A stretch of 64,000 nucleotides of DNA from Patiria pectinifera (taxonomy: Eukaryota; Echinodermata; Asteroidea; Valvatida; Asterinidae). Shown here one piece after another: positions 12,401-27,400 of this stretch. The notes under the pieces were generated by a model. It was given only the letters and a program-made list of their open reading frames with translations. It was not told where the DNA came from and searched no databases. The DNA lies in contig CM057129.1 in assembly GCA_029964075.1 (NCBI GenBank), positions 22,807,430 to 22,871,429 of the forward strand. Reading direction: 5' to 3'. The position numbers and the translations under genes were made by a program. The first letter of the stretch is position 1. The number at the start of each line of letters is the position of its first letter.

Positions 12401-15400
12401 AATAGCTTCTCGTGTCACTTTTGAGACGGCATGACGTTCAGACTATAGAAATTACACCATCAGGAAGAGACAGCCAATTAGACAGAGAGACCAACTTACA
12501 GAGCTTGTTTGGAGACATCTTGCAAGGCCTCCCATGGATTCATCTGCTTAGGGCTCTTCAGCACACAGGGTGCATACACAATGCTCAGACTGTTGGGGGA
12601 CATCCTGTTGTAGTTCTCATACAGACATACTCTGTATGTGTGAACGAAAAAAGAAAAAAAAATATCAAGTCGAATCTTTGAAATTCCTCTTTAGTCTTTT
12701 AACACTCAAAATTATCTTCCTCATCTCCTGGCATACTGTTAACAAACTAATGGGGTCTTGACCAATATTGACCCAAGTATTACCATGGCTCACAATGCAT
12801 GTTTTCATAGGAGGGTAATAAGGCTTTTTTTTTCTTTATTCTGAAAACAAGCAAACTAGTTCTGATCACATTTTTACAAGATTTGTATACTGGTCAAATT
12901 AAATGCACTTACAAAACAATTTTCTTGGATCACTTCTAACTCATGACTAATAAAAATGTTTCAGTCGTGAATCCGGACAGATTTAAACAAGCCAAGTGCA
13001 GACTGCCACTTTTAGTATCCAACAAATAGCATTTCAGAGGATGGGGATGCATACGGTATTTCTGTGCAATTTGTTTTTTTGCCCTGATAAGACGTACAGG
13101 ATACATGTAACACATTTCCTGAAATAAATTCTGTCTTTGGAAATATCATGCGAGTCAACATTCATAATCCGGTATCTTTTTTTGAAAATTGAAATTTACA
13201 ATCAGATTTTCGACAAAAAAACTTTGACATGTTTGAAGTTCATGTGTTGAATGGGGAAAAAAGGCAGAAAATGGTGACCGTCAGCAGCCACTACGGTCAT
13301 TTCAGTTCTGGCCACTTCTGGCCTACGCTCATCACCAGCACCCCCACCATCCTATCCAAGGGTGCTGGTGGACATGAATAACTTCCAGAAAAACTTGTGC
13401 AGGAAACGCAGGCATTGCTAAGCACCGCGGGGAGGTCACTTGCAATAGTGAACAGCTGGGACAAGCAAACTTCCGGCAGCTAAAGGGTCGAACTCTGACC
13501 TGGCAAGATGGAAGATCAGCCTCTCAAACAGGTCAAAGTTGGCAGTAGGAAGCTTGTTGATAGTATCCTGTAGGGACAGCAGGCGATCCCGGTTGTCGGG
13601 GGTCTCCACGGCTCGAAGGAACTCCTCGTAGAGTTCAAAGGTCAGGAGGGGCTCCGGCATCTCTCGGAAGAAGGACTTGATGACCTGGGCGATGACCAGC
13701 ATGTTGTAGCTGTCCAGCTCAATCTGGTCAAAATCTGATGAAGAGAATGGACAAAAATCAATAGGAAGATCAATGACTCATGATCAATGACTCAAATCAA
13801 TGACTCATGATCAAATATTTCACACAAGCCTGTTCACAATTAACAATGTTCTAGAGCCAATGATTTTTCTTCTTCAAAAATGAGCAGGTTTGGTTCAACC
13901 ATAAACTGTTCTTTATAAGATTCTTCTAACATCCAAGCCTCTGCAATAAGCAATGCCTCAGAAGTCAAACGATGTCTACATAACTCAATCTACCAACTCC
14001 TGGTCAGTGGAATTTTAAAGCTGCGATTTCCCCTCCCTTCCTCCGACAAAACAAATCTGGTGACACTCTTTGTTCAAATCTAAAAAGCTTTTAATTTGTT
14101 CAAAGTTTTGTATCTCTTTACGACACCTACTACAGACATTACATTCATAGTTCTTTGCAGTAAAGAATTATTGACCCTATTCAGATGACCGACTAAACAA
14201 CCAATGTGCTAAAATCTTTTTCTTAACTGTTTTCAAACTTTGTTTAAATTTTAATTACTATGATCCTCTTTGATTTTGTCTTTTGTTAGTCATCGACAGG
14301 TCAACAGGAGCTAATTTTAGTGTACTACTTCTAGTGTACTTCAGAGACCAAAGTCTCAAACACGATTCCTCTGTCTATAATCTTTTTCTTAACTAAGGGG
14401 TCATCTTAAATATCCGGGCTAAGCTGCAAAACAAGTTCTTTCAGAAGAGGCTCATTGTATCCTATATAAGTGGCCGGATTTTGAACAACGTCCTCGTAAT
14501 CTTCCTGTAATGAAGTTATCAGCGTTGCTTAAAACTAAACTCATTACGAGATGATTCCAGCAAAGCTGTTCAGAATCCTGCCACAAATATCTGATACAAT
14601 GAGCCTATAAACTTCTCCTCAATTCATCCCAGATACTTGCTCCAGGATTTCTTCATTGTTCTTATGAATTGGAAGCTATTTTGATACCCCATGTAAGCAT
14701 TTGGACCCCTTATTGCTTTCCTAGACCTCTACTTACCAGGCTCTGTATTGATGAGGTGCTTGAGTTCCTTGACCTTTGCTTCCGGGCCTGGCCTGCGATA
14801 GATTCCCTCGGTGAATAAACCATTCAGCTCAACGATGCTCAGGCAACGCTCAATGATCTGAATCATGGGGAAGAATAAAGAAATTAACTACAGGGGAATC
14901 GAACCTGTGGCGTCAGGATGACCGCACTGGTGCTCTACCAACTAGCCAAACCATAGCAGTCTCCCAATTTGAAAACGTCCTTGCACTTGGAGGTCTGCAC
15001 TATGTTGTAAGGGATCATGCCAACAGTAACAATGCTAGCAACATTGACAATCCTGAAAACCTTGGGAATAGCAGTTGAGGATGACGAAAACAGATGGAAA
15101 GGGAGTGACAACAAATGAAAGGGGCCACGTTTGCAAGGGGTCATTATTAACCCCAACCCCTTGAGCACTTTTACCAGAAAGTATCCTGAATCCGCCAAAA
15201 TCCACCAATTGTGCCATGCACAAAAATGTTGGTGTTGGTGACTGCTCAGTACGGAGGTATCCTGAATCGCTAGGCTAACAATACCTTTCTCTAACCCACA
15301 CTCTAATTCAGTTCACTATTTGCCAAAGATGACTTCCTCATGTTTATTTGCACTGCGCTCCAATATTTGCCACAGTACCAAGTATGTTCAAGTTTGTAGG

Positions 15401-18400
15401 AGTTCCCAAGGCCCTCTTAATTCCTATAAATTAGTACCATTCTTAAGTAAATAAGCCCTCTAATGCACTTCAGAGTTCACTTGATCACTGAGCCCAAGCA
15501 TTCTCCAATATACATCATCTAGAGTGCATTGGCATAAAATTACACCAGACGGGCAAGGGTTAAAGGTAGAGTACATCATTTGCAGCTAACCAAAAAGTAA
15601 CCTAAAAAATTATTGTTGAAAAGCATACTTGGTTTAAGGATAGTAACAGCACTTAAAGACATAGTCCATCATTTGTAATTTGTGCATTTTGTTCGTTTGA
15701 AGCAACAAAAGTGTTCAAAATCTAATGAAGGATACTGAACAACTAACCTGATGTAGTTTCAGCTCAGCTTCAGCTGTATATTCCGAGAAAAACAGCATTC
15801 GAGGATCTCAATTTCAAATCAAAAGTTGCTGAATCATGTTTTGAATTGTTTTGAATTGCAGCTATACGCGATCGCCAGTCGCTGCGACTGATTCTATAGC
15901 AACCGCGCGCGCCTGTTCGCGCCTGCACGCGTGCGCTGCCGGCTGGCGATGCGAACACTACTAAATAAATTCAATAACTACGGTAAGTGCCTTAAGAACG
16001 CACATGGTTGAAAGGCCTTCTTCGATTAAAGGCCTTGCTGATTTGGGATGAGATCATCACAGGAGTTTAGTCCACTTCCACTTACTATCTTTAAACCAAG
16101 TACATTTTTCAACAATAATACTCCGGTTACTTTTTTGGATTGCTGCAAATGATGGACTATAGCTTTAACTCCCTGTGAAAGTATTCTTTTCTGGCATGCT
16201 GTCATTTTGAAGAAAACAATAAAAGAAGGTCATTTCCAAACATGCGTCTATTTCCGTTAGTAGTTCACACGCCACGCGCGGTTGCCATAATTTGTCAGTT
16301 CAGTGCGTGACATTGCGTAGCTGCAATTGGCTGAATGAGAACATGTCCCGGACGCTGATTTCGGGCGCATTCAAAATATGACTTGGCAACGTTTGAATCG
16401 AAATCGAGATCCTAGAATGTTGTTTTTTCGGAGTATACAGCATTCACTGAGCTAAAACTTCATCAGGTTAGTTGTTCAGCACCCTTCTTTAGATTTTGAG
16501 CACTTTTGTTGCTTCAAACGAAAAAAATGCACAAATGATGTACTTTAACAAAAATGATGTATCTTTAACAAAAATTGGGACCACTTAGGGTCAAACCATA
16601 TTATCTGTGGATATTTCTAGAAATAATTTGATAACCCAGAAACTTTCTCTGTAGATTCTCACCAATGGTATATTACTGTCAGCCGTCACCAAGGTATCCA
16701 GCCGTGCACCAATCACCTTGCCCGTTACATGGGCCTGAGACTTGCCCTTACACAGGGCACCCGTCTTGGTACAGCACTTCTTGTGGCATGTGAACTTGCA
16801 AACTAGGAAGAGAAACAACATGGGGGAAGGGGGAAAGAAAATCAATTACGCATTCTTCATTCCTTTCAGTGAAAGGCTTATTGTACCCCATATATAAAAA
16901 ACAAAGAACGATGATTCAAAGCCACAATTTACTAACACGGCAAGAAAAAAACCGAATGCATATATTTAAATAGAGAGGATATTCATATTTAAATAGAAAG
17001 GATATCCACGTTTAAATCACATTTAACTATTTTTTAAGCAGCAAAGCTTGCAAGGAGATTCCAAAAGATTTAAAGATTGTACTTAAAAGTAATAACTGCT
17101 GGTAAGCTTGCAATACTCTAGAAGGGAGTATAGAGTCTAGAAGACAGAGAATGTTCTTCATTGGTTTGTATACACTGTTATTGTCTTTCAACAACTGGCA
17201 GCACTACAGAGAGGATACCCGTGGACAGTGGTGCCAATAAACGACTGCATTTAAGTCTTAAGTCCAGAGTTGTAATTAATCATAACAAGTAATCACAAGT
17301 CACAGCAAGCCATCACAAGCCGTTACAAATCATCACTAGGCAATCACAAGTGATCTAGTCTCAAGTTACTTCTGACCTTATGAATTGACTTGTGATTGTC
17401 TGGATGACTACTCTGCTGAAGTCTGGCTGCATCCAAATTACTTCGCTACAGCTTGCAATAACACATGCGCCTATGGAAGCGGTTGAAGCCGCTTCCCAAA
17501 GTACTTGGCTATGGCTTGCAATAACACATGCGCCTATGGAAGCGGTTGAAGCCGCTTCCCAAAGTACTTGGCTATGGCTTGCAATAACACATGCGCCTAT
17601 GGAAGCAGTTGAAGCCGCTTCCCAAAGTACTTGGCTATGGCTTGCAATAACACATGCGCCTATGGAAGCGGTTGAAGCCGCTTCCCAAAGTACTTGGCTA
17701 TGGCTTGCAATAACACATGCGCCTATGGAAGCGGTTGAAGCCGCTTCCCAAAGTACTTGGCTATGGCTTGCAATAACACATGCGCCTATGGAAGCAGTTG
17801 AAGCCACTTCCCAAAGTATTTGGCCATGGCTTGCAATAACACATGCGCCTATGGAAGCAGTTGAAGCCACTTCCCAAAGTACTTGGCTATGGCTTGCAAT
17901 AACACATGCGCCTATGGAAGCGGTTGAAGCCGCTTCCCAAAGTACTTGGCTATGGCTTGCAATAACACATGCGCCTATGGAAGCGGTTGAAGCCGCTTCC
18001 CAAAGTACTTGGCTACGGCTTGCAATAACACATGCGCCTATGGAAGCTGTTGAAGCCTCTGCCCATAGACATGTGTGTTACTTCTGGCCATAGCCAAGTA
18101 ATTTGACGTGGCCTTGATATCCCTATTTTGTCAAGCTGTCAAGCTGTCTGTATCCCATCCATCCATCTTTCCCCCTACCTTGACAGACTTGGCCTTTCTC
18201 CATGAGCCACAGGAACGCTGAGCAGACCTCGCAAGCTGTTGGGATGCTGAACTGGACGGCTACAAACCGATGTCCCAGGTACTCAAAGACCTCCTCTTTC
18301 TCTTTGTCTTTTTTCTTCTTACGCTGCTCTTTGGACTGCAAGGCAGAAAATGATGTTCTTAAATGACCAAACCAAGCAACCTCACTTATGAGGTGCTGAG

Positions 18401-21400
18401 ATGTCCATGGATGGACTTGTGTGGTCCTATTGTCCTGTTTCTGTTCTGTTACTTGCTTCTCAAATTATCAACCCTTTGTGAATGAACAATCCCAATGATT
18501 CCTTGCAACCCCATTAACACTGATATGTAGCTCATGTACATATGGCTCATGTACCCCGGGTACATCCCTTGATCAGTCTAAAAGATTTTAATCCTTGTTG
18601 CTTTGTGCAACACAGCTAGAAAGGGCATAAGGTAGGTAATGTACCACTTGGGTGTGCTCGTGTCAATGTGGACCTCTGGATGAACCGCTCGGTTGAACAA
18701 AACTGCATCACAGTATACAATAATTTTGACAAGAACTGGTTCAATGTCATGAAACAGCTAGCACAAAGTTTTGCAAATCATGGAAATAATTTGCATTCAT
18801 AAAGGACCATAGGAAATAATTGCCTTGGTCAAGTCCTTTCATTAGCATTTATCATTTCAACTGGCAACGGGAGGTCAAACTAATTTTAGAAGTAATTTCG
18901 TGACATGAGTTCAATCTTGATTACAATGGAATGAAAACTTTGTCGGCTTGTGCCATTGTTTCTTCGAAAGTAAGGAAACCTGTATTACTGTGTTTTGCCT
19001 TTCACTTACGTAATGAAATAAGAACTGTTAACTCATATCTTTCTGAAAGCCAACCAGAAAAGAAACTTGCAAGCTTGCTCAACTTGGATTTGAAGCCGCA
19101 ACATCCTGCTTATGAGTGTGGACTTCTTAACCACTCAACTATCGAGCTTTCTTGGGCTGGTTGGTGGGTTCAAATGTGGTGTGCCATTAGGTATCATCAT
19201 GGGATTCTATCTTACAAAATCTGTAATGTTTTCTCCAACCCATGACTGACCTTCTTTTCCGGTTTGTACTGCTGAGTGAACTCATCCAGGAATCCCCTGA
19301 AGGCGTTGATGCCCAGCGTGATAGGGAACTGCGTCTTGCTGTTGGAGGTCTTGACATGATTGGCCAGGGACGTCTCAAAGGTGGAGATCAGGTCCTTGTA
19401 CATCAGGGTGGTGGTGCTGCCCTCCTGCAAAGCCAATTGGATGGAATTTTCATTGGATGAGGACTGCTCACGTGACGTTTTTCAGAAGTTCATGTCTGAC
19501 TGTCTGATGGACTGGGCAGAGGTACATTACCTCATGTACCCCGGGTACATCCCTTGATCAGTCTAAAACATTTTAATCCTTGTTGCTTTGTGCAACACAG
19601 CTAAAAAGGGCATAAGGTAGGTAATATACCACACGGGTGTGTCAATGTGGACCTCTGGGTGAACCGCTCGGTTGAACAAAACTGCATCACAGTGTACAAT
19701 AATTTTGACAAGAGCTGGTTCAATGTCATGAAACAGCTAGCACAAAGTTTTGCAAATCATGGAAATAATTTGTGATAGGGTCAATCTCATGGAGCAGCCA
19801 GGCAAAAAAAATATTTTGTTTGGTCCAAAATAGTCGACTCGACTAGTCTTGGTTGACTAGCATGGGTTCGAGTGATGATAGGCGAACTGTCGTTAACTGT
19901 CGTTAACTGTTGTTAACTGTCGTTACTTGCCGCAAGCTTGCACATACCTGCTGCATCGCTACAGAGTAGGTACTGATCAGATTGAGTCTGAACTCATTCA
20001 GGGCTTTCTTGAAGACAAGATCAACGGCCGTGTCACTTCCTCCTTTGTTCTTCTTCATCTCGTGGATCTAGTCATGGTAAACAACAAATTGGGGAATTTA
20101 TGGCCACACACCAGACAATGCTATAAAAAAAATATGCAAGTTAGCAAAAACAAGATAAATTTCTTTGTAGTTGGGCTATTTCCAATTCCTAAAGTAGCAG
20201 TGTTAGAGTTGAGTCCATCACAAGTCTGGATAAAAGTAAATCACGCGTCCTCTCATAAGTCAAGTTACAAGCAACGGGTGATGAACAATAACAATGCGAC
20301 ATCACAGTTCATTTGACAGTGTTGCAGTCAACTCCATCACAAGGCCAGTCAAGAGTACATCACAAGTCCTTTAATTGATCCAGCTACAAGTAATGGGGAA
20401 TGAATAATGATAAAGGAATGCAAAAGGAATGCATTGTCAAAGTTCATTTGAGTAGCTTGTGACTTGACTTGGGACTGGATGACCCGTGATGGACTTGTGA
20501 TGGACTTGACCACAGACCTGGTTTTTGAAGGGACATGAATAATTTAAAACACTGAAATAAATTAAGTTTGGAGTAATCATATTTTTATACACAGCAGAGA
20601 ATTTTTTTCCCTGGTTTCCTACCTTGTTATACAGGAATGTGTCCATCTGTTGTAACTCCCTGGCATCAGATACCAGTTTATTGGTCGGGTACCTCCACTG
20701 CGACATGCCGTGGATGCTCATGTTGCTAGACCCTCCCCGGACCTTCTTCCCCCCAGCGGCGGTGGCTAGGGCTGGCCCAGTGGATGGCTCTTCCTGGAAC
20801 TTCCTATCCAGCTTGAGAGAGGGGGCTTTCGGTTGTAGGTTTGTCTTCCCCGGCTTGTCTGACGGAAGCCCTAGGGCCTCCGCCGCCTGTTGCGGATCCG
20901 ACTGCTTGCGCATGAAGCGGCGTTTGAAGTGTCGCTTGGCCTTGGCCAGGGCGCTGTCCTTGGGGAGGGGGGACTCCGGGGCGGTGGTCGGGAGCGTGTC
21001 CTGGTCGGCTGGGGGGAAGGGGGAGCGGGGCGATGGGGTCTGACTGACAAAGGGGTCCTCATCGGAACGTGGCTCGGGTAAGACAATAGAACTAACAGGC
21101 TGGAACAAAAAACAAAATTCATTGGAACTTTAACTGCTGTAGTTACTTGACCTAAAAACAGGATGACTGGTGATAACATGATTACAACTAGTACAACTAG
21201 TATAACTACTAACAATTAATTATTACTGGTTATAACTATGACTGCTTACTAGTGTTACTTATACCAAGTTATTGTATTTATTCTAACTTGGACTTGTAAC
21301 TAGTATACACAACGAGTAGCAACTAGCAACTAATTATAATTAACATTAACTATGACCATTTACTTGTACAACTTCTACCCACTAACTATAACTAAATATA

Positions 21401-24400
21401 ACTATTACCTTCTTTTCAGGGCTCTCCGTTTCCTTCACCTCCACTGATGATACCTGCCCGTCCGCATCAGTTAACCTTTGACCTTCAAGATCCTCAGCTT
21501 CCTCCAGCGGGTACAAGATGTCTTGAGAATCACGGCCTGAGTCGTCTTCCCAGCGCTGGTGCTGATCTTGCTTCCGTTGCATGTGCTCCTGGTAGGCAAA
21601 GGCCAGATCCTTCACCCTGTATTGAGGTAATAAAAGAGATGAGAAATGGAGAAACTTGCATTTAAAGAGTTGCATCATAAAAATATATATCATCAGGGCG
21701 ATGTAAATTTCAATGCTGGCTTTTTCTCCTTTAACCCTAACCCCATGTGTATCTTTACCAGAAAGTATCCTGAATTGGCCAAAATCCACAAATTTAGTCA
21801 CGCCAAAATGGTGACTGCTCAATATGGAGGTATCCTGAATCCATCAAAATCCTGCAGTACCACTCAGGTTACAATCCTCAATCCATCAAAATTCCCCAGT
21901 TTTCAATATGGAGGTATCCTGAATCCATCAAAATCCTGCAGTACCACTTAGCTTACAATCCTCAATCCATCAAAATTCCCCCGTTTTCAATATGGAAGTA
22001 TCCTGAAGCCGCCAAATTCTCCGAAACAGGGGTATGGATTTTGATGGATTCAGGGAGGTTAGGGTCAAAGGTAACAGGACCTTTTTTGTTTGAAGCAACA
22101 AAATTGCTCAAAATATTAAGAAGGGTGCATTACAACTAACGTGTTGAAGTTCCAGCTGAGTGGATACCTAAATGTTGAGAAAACAGAAAAAAACATGTGC
22201 ACAGTCTGTGGGGTTTCGTAACTGGATTTCCTTGCTAATGCACATTAAAAAAAAAAAATGTGCCGACGGACACATTTTCTTAAACCACCTTCAAAGATTT
22301 TCTTCTGAATGATACCATTTCAGGTGGATTAATCTCACAGGGTATTTGGCAATAGTCCTATCTTCACTTTGAGCAAGGATTTTCCCGCTAAATTGGTAGG
22401 CACTTTTCCGGGCAATTGCAAATGTTCCTATGTGCCTTTAAGACGTCTGCACTTGTAGGCTGGAGGTCACAGATTTGGGTCCAACCAAAACAGGCTTGTG
22501 AATTTGTTTTGCAATGTCTTGGACAGCACTCAATATACAGTACTTTATAAATTACTTCGGTGAAGGGGAAAAACCCAATATTAATAATACCAACAACAAC
22601 AATGCATATTTGAAAAACTGATATTCAAATCTAAATCGGATTGTGGATCCAATACCAATTTTCACCATTGACGGCTGCATATTTGGATCATTTTAGCACA
22701 CCAGCACTGAGGAACCAAGCCGTAACTTATAAGTTGCATTCATTTTTTGAAGTTTGAAAATATGGACGAGTCCTGAAATAAAGGAAAAACTGCAAGTGCT
22801 GAGGCACGCTGCAATTCAGAAACAGCAGTAAAAAGAAACTTGCAATGCACACATACGACCTGAATGAAAGTGTGACGCCTCAGTAATGCCTTCTACTTGT
22901 GGTCACCAGATTTGTCCACTTTATTTGACTGATTTCCTTACCTAGACCCTGACCGTTCTACCCCGGTCAGTATCGGTGGTGTCTCTGGTTGATCTTCGTC
23001 CATTAAGATGACCGTAGATGTCTTGTTAGGTGCCTCATCATCAAGGAGCAATTCATCCGATCCAACGGACCCGTCCAGGATACCACTGCTCCTACGACAA
23101 AGAATAGGTGCCATTAGCCCCAACCTCATGGTCTTTCCGAAACTTTGGTTTCATCACTGGTTTTGACTTCTGGAGTTTTTAGGCTCCTAACTTGGGGAGA
23201 CTCCAGCTCACTAGTATACAGGTTCATTTTCTAACTTCAAGAACATAAAATCGTGTGTATTTGAGGCCAATATTAAGAGTTTCCGTTTTGATTGGATATT
23301 ATAGGTTTCTTACTGTTTCAGGAGTCTTGAGATCGCGCTGAACCTGGAGAGGCTCAGAACAAACTTATTTGATACCACACAACATCGCACTATTTCAGTT
23401 CATCACACTCACAATGTAAGAATATGCATATCAAACAACCCTGTACACATACACATGTTTCTGGTACTTGGCATTATTTCTAACGGTCCCTATAGACCAT
23501 TATCATGTTGCGATCATTTGGATTTTTCCCATTTGAATCAATGTAACCACATCGAGGCTGAAAGGAAAAATAGTCTGGTTCCTTTTTGCACAAAAAACAT
23601 TATCATTCAGTACTGTTATTGGATACAGGGACCATGACTGAAATGGTGGCAGCATGATAAAGGTCTATTGTATCTGACAATGCACAATGCGTGGAGAAGT
23701 TTAACACATGATACAACGGCAAACTAAAACCAAAGTTAGAGTCATGTCAATCACAAGCCAAATCATAAGTCACAAGAAATGCCAAAAAGTAACAGGGGGA
23801 CAACAATGACAACAGAATGCCTTTGTGTCAGCTTTTTTTGATAACCTTGTGATTTGATTTGATTTAAGAGTAACTTTTGAAGCAGCTGGAAATAAAATGT
23901 CTGTAATATGCCTGTGGTGTTGGCAGACTGCCAGCATATGTAGCCTTCTTTATTTCAACGCACACTTATAAACCTATATAAATATCAAACAACCCATAAC
24001 ATGTTAATGGAACTGACCTTGCCACCCACGTTTGTTTATGGTGTAAATCAAGGATTTCTTTTGTTCCTCTTCCCTTTTCCTTTGTTTATACTACAACTTT
24101 TTCGCAACAGCTCTCATTGGTTTTGTACATGTTTTCTAATCGAGGTCATCCTCGATTTGGTTCCTGTCCTTGATCCACCGATGATGTTGCACGTGTGTGT
24201 CCTCAATTTACACCATAAACAAACGCAGCTCATTGTGGCACAGGTTGCAGCAAGAACAAATTTCTGTTATTTATTTATTCTTCAAGCTAATGATATAGGT
24301 ACATAGTATAAGTGACATATTTGCAAAAAGAAACAGCTTGATAACAAGTGTTAGGTCCCATAAAGATGAATACTTAATGTCATAATCGGGTATAAAAAAC

Positions 24401-27400
24401 TAATGGGGGATGCGGTACTAGCTGTACTGTGTACTCGATATTTTGTATAATATGTTCAACTGGTCAGGAGTCTTTATATTTTCATGATTCATGAAAAAAC
24501 CTGGCCGAGTTTGCCATCAAGTCAATCACAAGTCCAATCACCAGTCAGGTCATAAGTGACTGAGGAGAAACAATGACAAAGGAATGGACCGATCCAGTAA
24601 GCACCGCCCCATGGTGTTCTGACCAATCATAGCCGTGATTTATGTCCGACGTGCGTGCACTAAAGTCCAATGCAGCGTGGCATTGGAGAGAAGCACGTGT
24701 TAATTTGCCCACGTGCGCACTGGGCGGAGCTTACTGGATCGGTCCATTGCCTTGTCACAGTACATTTGAATAGCTTATGACTAAACCAGAAACTGCACTT
24801 GCGATGTGGCTGATCACCAGAATTACATGGAAAACCACTCACTCTTCTGACTCCATGGTCCGCGTCCGTTTCCTCTCCATGTCAAACTCTTCCAGGTCGT
24901 CCGGTGTGAGTATCCCCTCGTCGCTCATGGAGGAGTGGGCCTCGTCTCGCTGAGAGGACGTGGACGCCCTCAGCTGCTCCTTGAGTTGCAACTCTTCCGC
25001 GGCCTCCTTCTCTCGGAGAAGCTGAAGCTGATGCTGTCTCTCCTCTTCTTCGAGCAGTAGACGCTCCTGCTCCTGCCGCTCGTCCAGTAATCTTTCAAAT
25101 CTACCACATCAGAAAAAAAACAGCATCTCAAAATAATACGAACCATTAGAAATAATACCTGCACAGCAAGCATAGGCAGCTCAGAAGTATGGTAATATCA
25201 CCATTTTGTATCATTAGACCAATTTATCTACATTAACAATCTGATGAAAGATACACATTCCCCATAGTTTAACTGATGAAATAACCATACAAAATGGTGA
25301 CTTTACAACCAGCTTTGCATTTTTACTGGTCCCTATTGTATCAGACAACACACATTTGGTGGAGAATTTTAACATCTGATACAACGTCAAACAAAAAACC
25401 ACAGTTGAGGTTATATCCTTCACAAATCAAATAACAAGTCAGTCACAAATAATGTCATAAGCAACAGGGATAAAAAATTATAAAGGAATAACTTTGTCAT
25501 GATTCTTTTGAATAGTTTATAATTTGACTTGAGATTGAATGGTATGCATTTACCTTGTGAAACAGCTAGAAGTGAAATGACAGCAGCAATGGCCAAAAGC
25601 CAGCATTTTTAGCCTTTTTAATAATAATAATAACAATAATACTAACAGGTTTGACTGGAATTCTGCTGCGCGCATTTTCACGTGTTTTTAGATGGGTTAT
25701 GATCGAGAACAAGCTTTATGTGGCCTCTCTGGGACTCCATATTATTTGCACTAAGCTTAGTCGGGCACCATTTGCAGTCATCAGCTTGACATTTGAAGCA
25801 AAAAAAAAAAAAAAAAAAAGCCGCGCGCCCACGACCATCAGGAATCGATCTAGATGGTTTGCGACAGCAAAATTCCTTGTCCTAAGGGTCGTTTTCATAA
25901 AAGGGCGACAGTTAAAATGTCGCCTCAATAAGGTGTATCCCCCTATTGTGGACGGAGTTAGCAAAATCTGTCTCCCTATTATAGTAATAGTAGTAGTAAC
26001 AGGTTCTTATATAGTGCTTTTAACCAAGATAAAAGCGCTTTACATTATTATTACCCCTGCTCATTAGGCCAATGAAACATTCCAAATACAATCTCAGCTC
26101 CCTGGGGAGTATACGGCTCGATGCAGCCATTTGAGCGCAAGGTAGCTAGTATCAAATACACTAACTATCTCTGCCCTCACAGGTACCCATCTACTCCTGG
26201 GTGAGGAGAAGCAATGCGTGACAAAGTGCCTTGCTCAAGGGCACACGCACAATAACCCCAGGCTGGACTCGAACCCACAACCTGCAGAATAACCCGCAGA
26301 CCACGGGTTCAATGCTCCAGACCAAGATTGTGGTCAAACGAATCAATTTAGTGTATGTTACAATATTTCAACTTGAAAGAAGTACTAACAGAATTTGCTT
26401 CATTTTGATGAGCACGTAAGCCAAGGAATACTAAGCTCTAGGTAATTGAACAATGGTAACAATTTGATGGGCTTAGTGCAAAGTACTGCTCAAAAAAGGT
26501 GTCGTGCAACTAAAAATACAGCTGAGAACCACTTACAGGCAATATAATCCGCATCAATTAATAGGTTGGAAAACTTCTTGTTACCGAACAAAATTTTCAG
26601 GCATTAAGCTAGTAAGGGCAGAGATGGTTAAACTGGCCGATTTTTGCTACCTTGCGATGAAATGGCACCATCAAGCTGCATACTCCCTAGGGAGCAGGGA
26701 TGGTCTTTAGAATGTTTTATAGGCCAATGAGCAGGGGTAACATTGATGTAGTGCCTTGGGCACCAATAAAATGGCCATCCAGGTTCTCTAAAGTTTACTC
26801 ACAATTGTCTGTCCGCGTTGCCCCGGGCGTAGCATTGCAGCCACAGCGTGCCTCGGTGAAGTCTCTCTAACAACCTCCGCGTGCGATAACCACGCCAACA
26901 GCTCTGAATGAAGATGGTTGCCAACCTCCGCTCACGCTCTCGCTGTAGCGCCCTCAGCTGCTTGCGGCTGATCATTCCTCGCACGCCAGACTGCCAAGAT
27001 GAATATACACAAAAATCATATTTGATGTTAAGCAGCCATGGCTCACAAGTACTTACGGCTATGATCCTAGCTCTGCCGGACCCCTCAGCTTACTTAGATT
27101 TTTGCCTGGGAAAGTGCCCTTCATTTACGGCATAGACACAGCAGCAGCGTCCAAATATTTCAACTTGGAAATCAAGTTATGCAATTCAAGTCTAATTACT
27201 GCCTCATTCCAGTGTGGGTTTTTAAAAGAGGAGTTGTTTGGTTATTTTCATTCAGTAACAGTAGCAGCACATATTGTCTTCTCATGTCTGTCCCAAAAGA
27301 AATACCATCTAAGATGGCCATCATGCATTTAGGTCTTAAGTCATGCGTATGATTATTGAAGAATTCTTAAATAGAGTAGCACTAAAATCTGAGTACCAAG

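Noticed and set aside
17361-18093. Long frames on both strands (233 and 169 codons) that look like a repeat protein
   Set aside because: They are a product of a 63-base tandem unit without stops; open frames on both strands over the same bases are expected from the period, not from coding.
20871-21215. 114-codon minus-strand frame rich in Pro/Arg
   Set aside because: Shadow frame of the GC-rich exon 21, whose myosin frame is open over 159 codons with correct splice sites.
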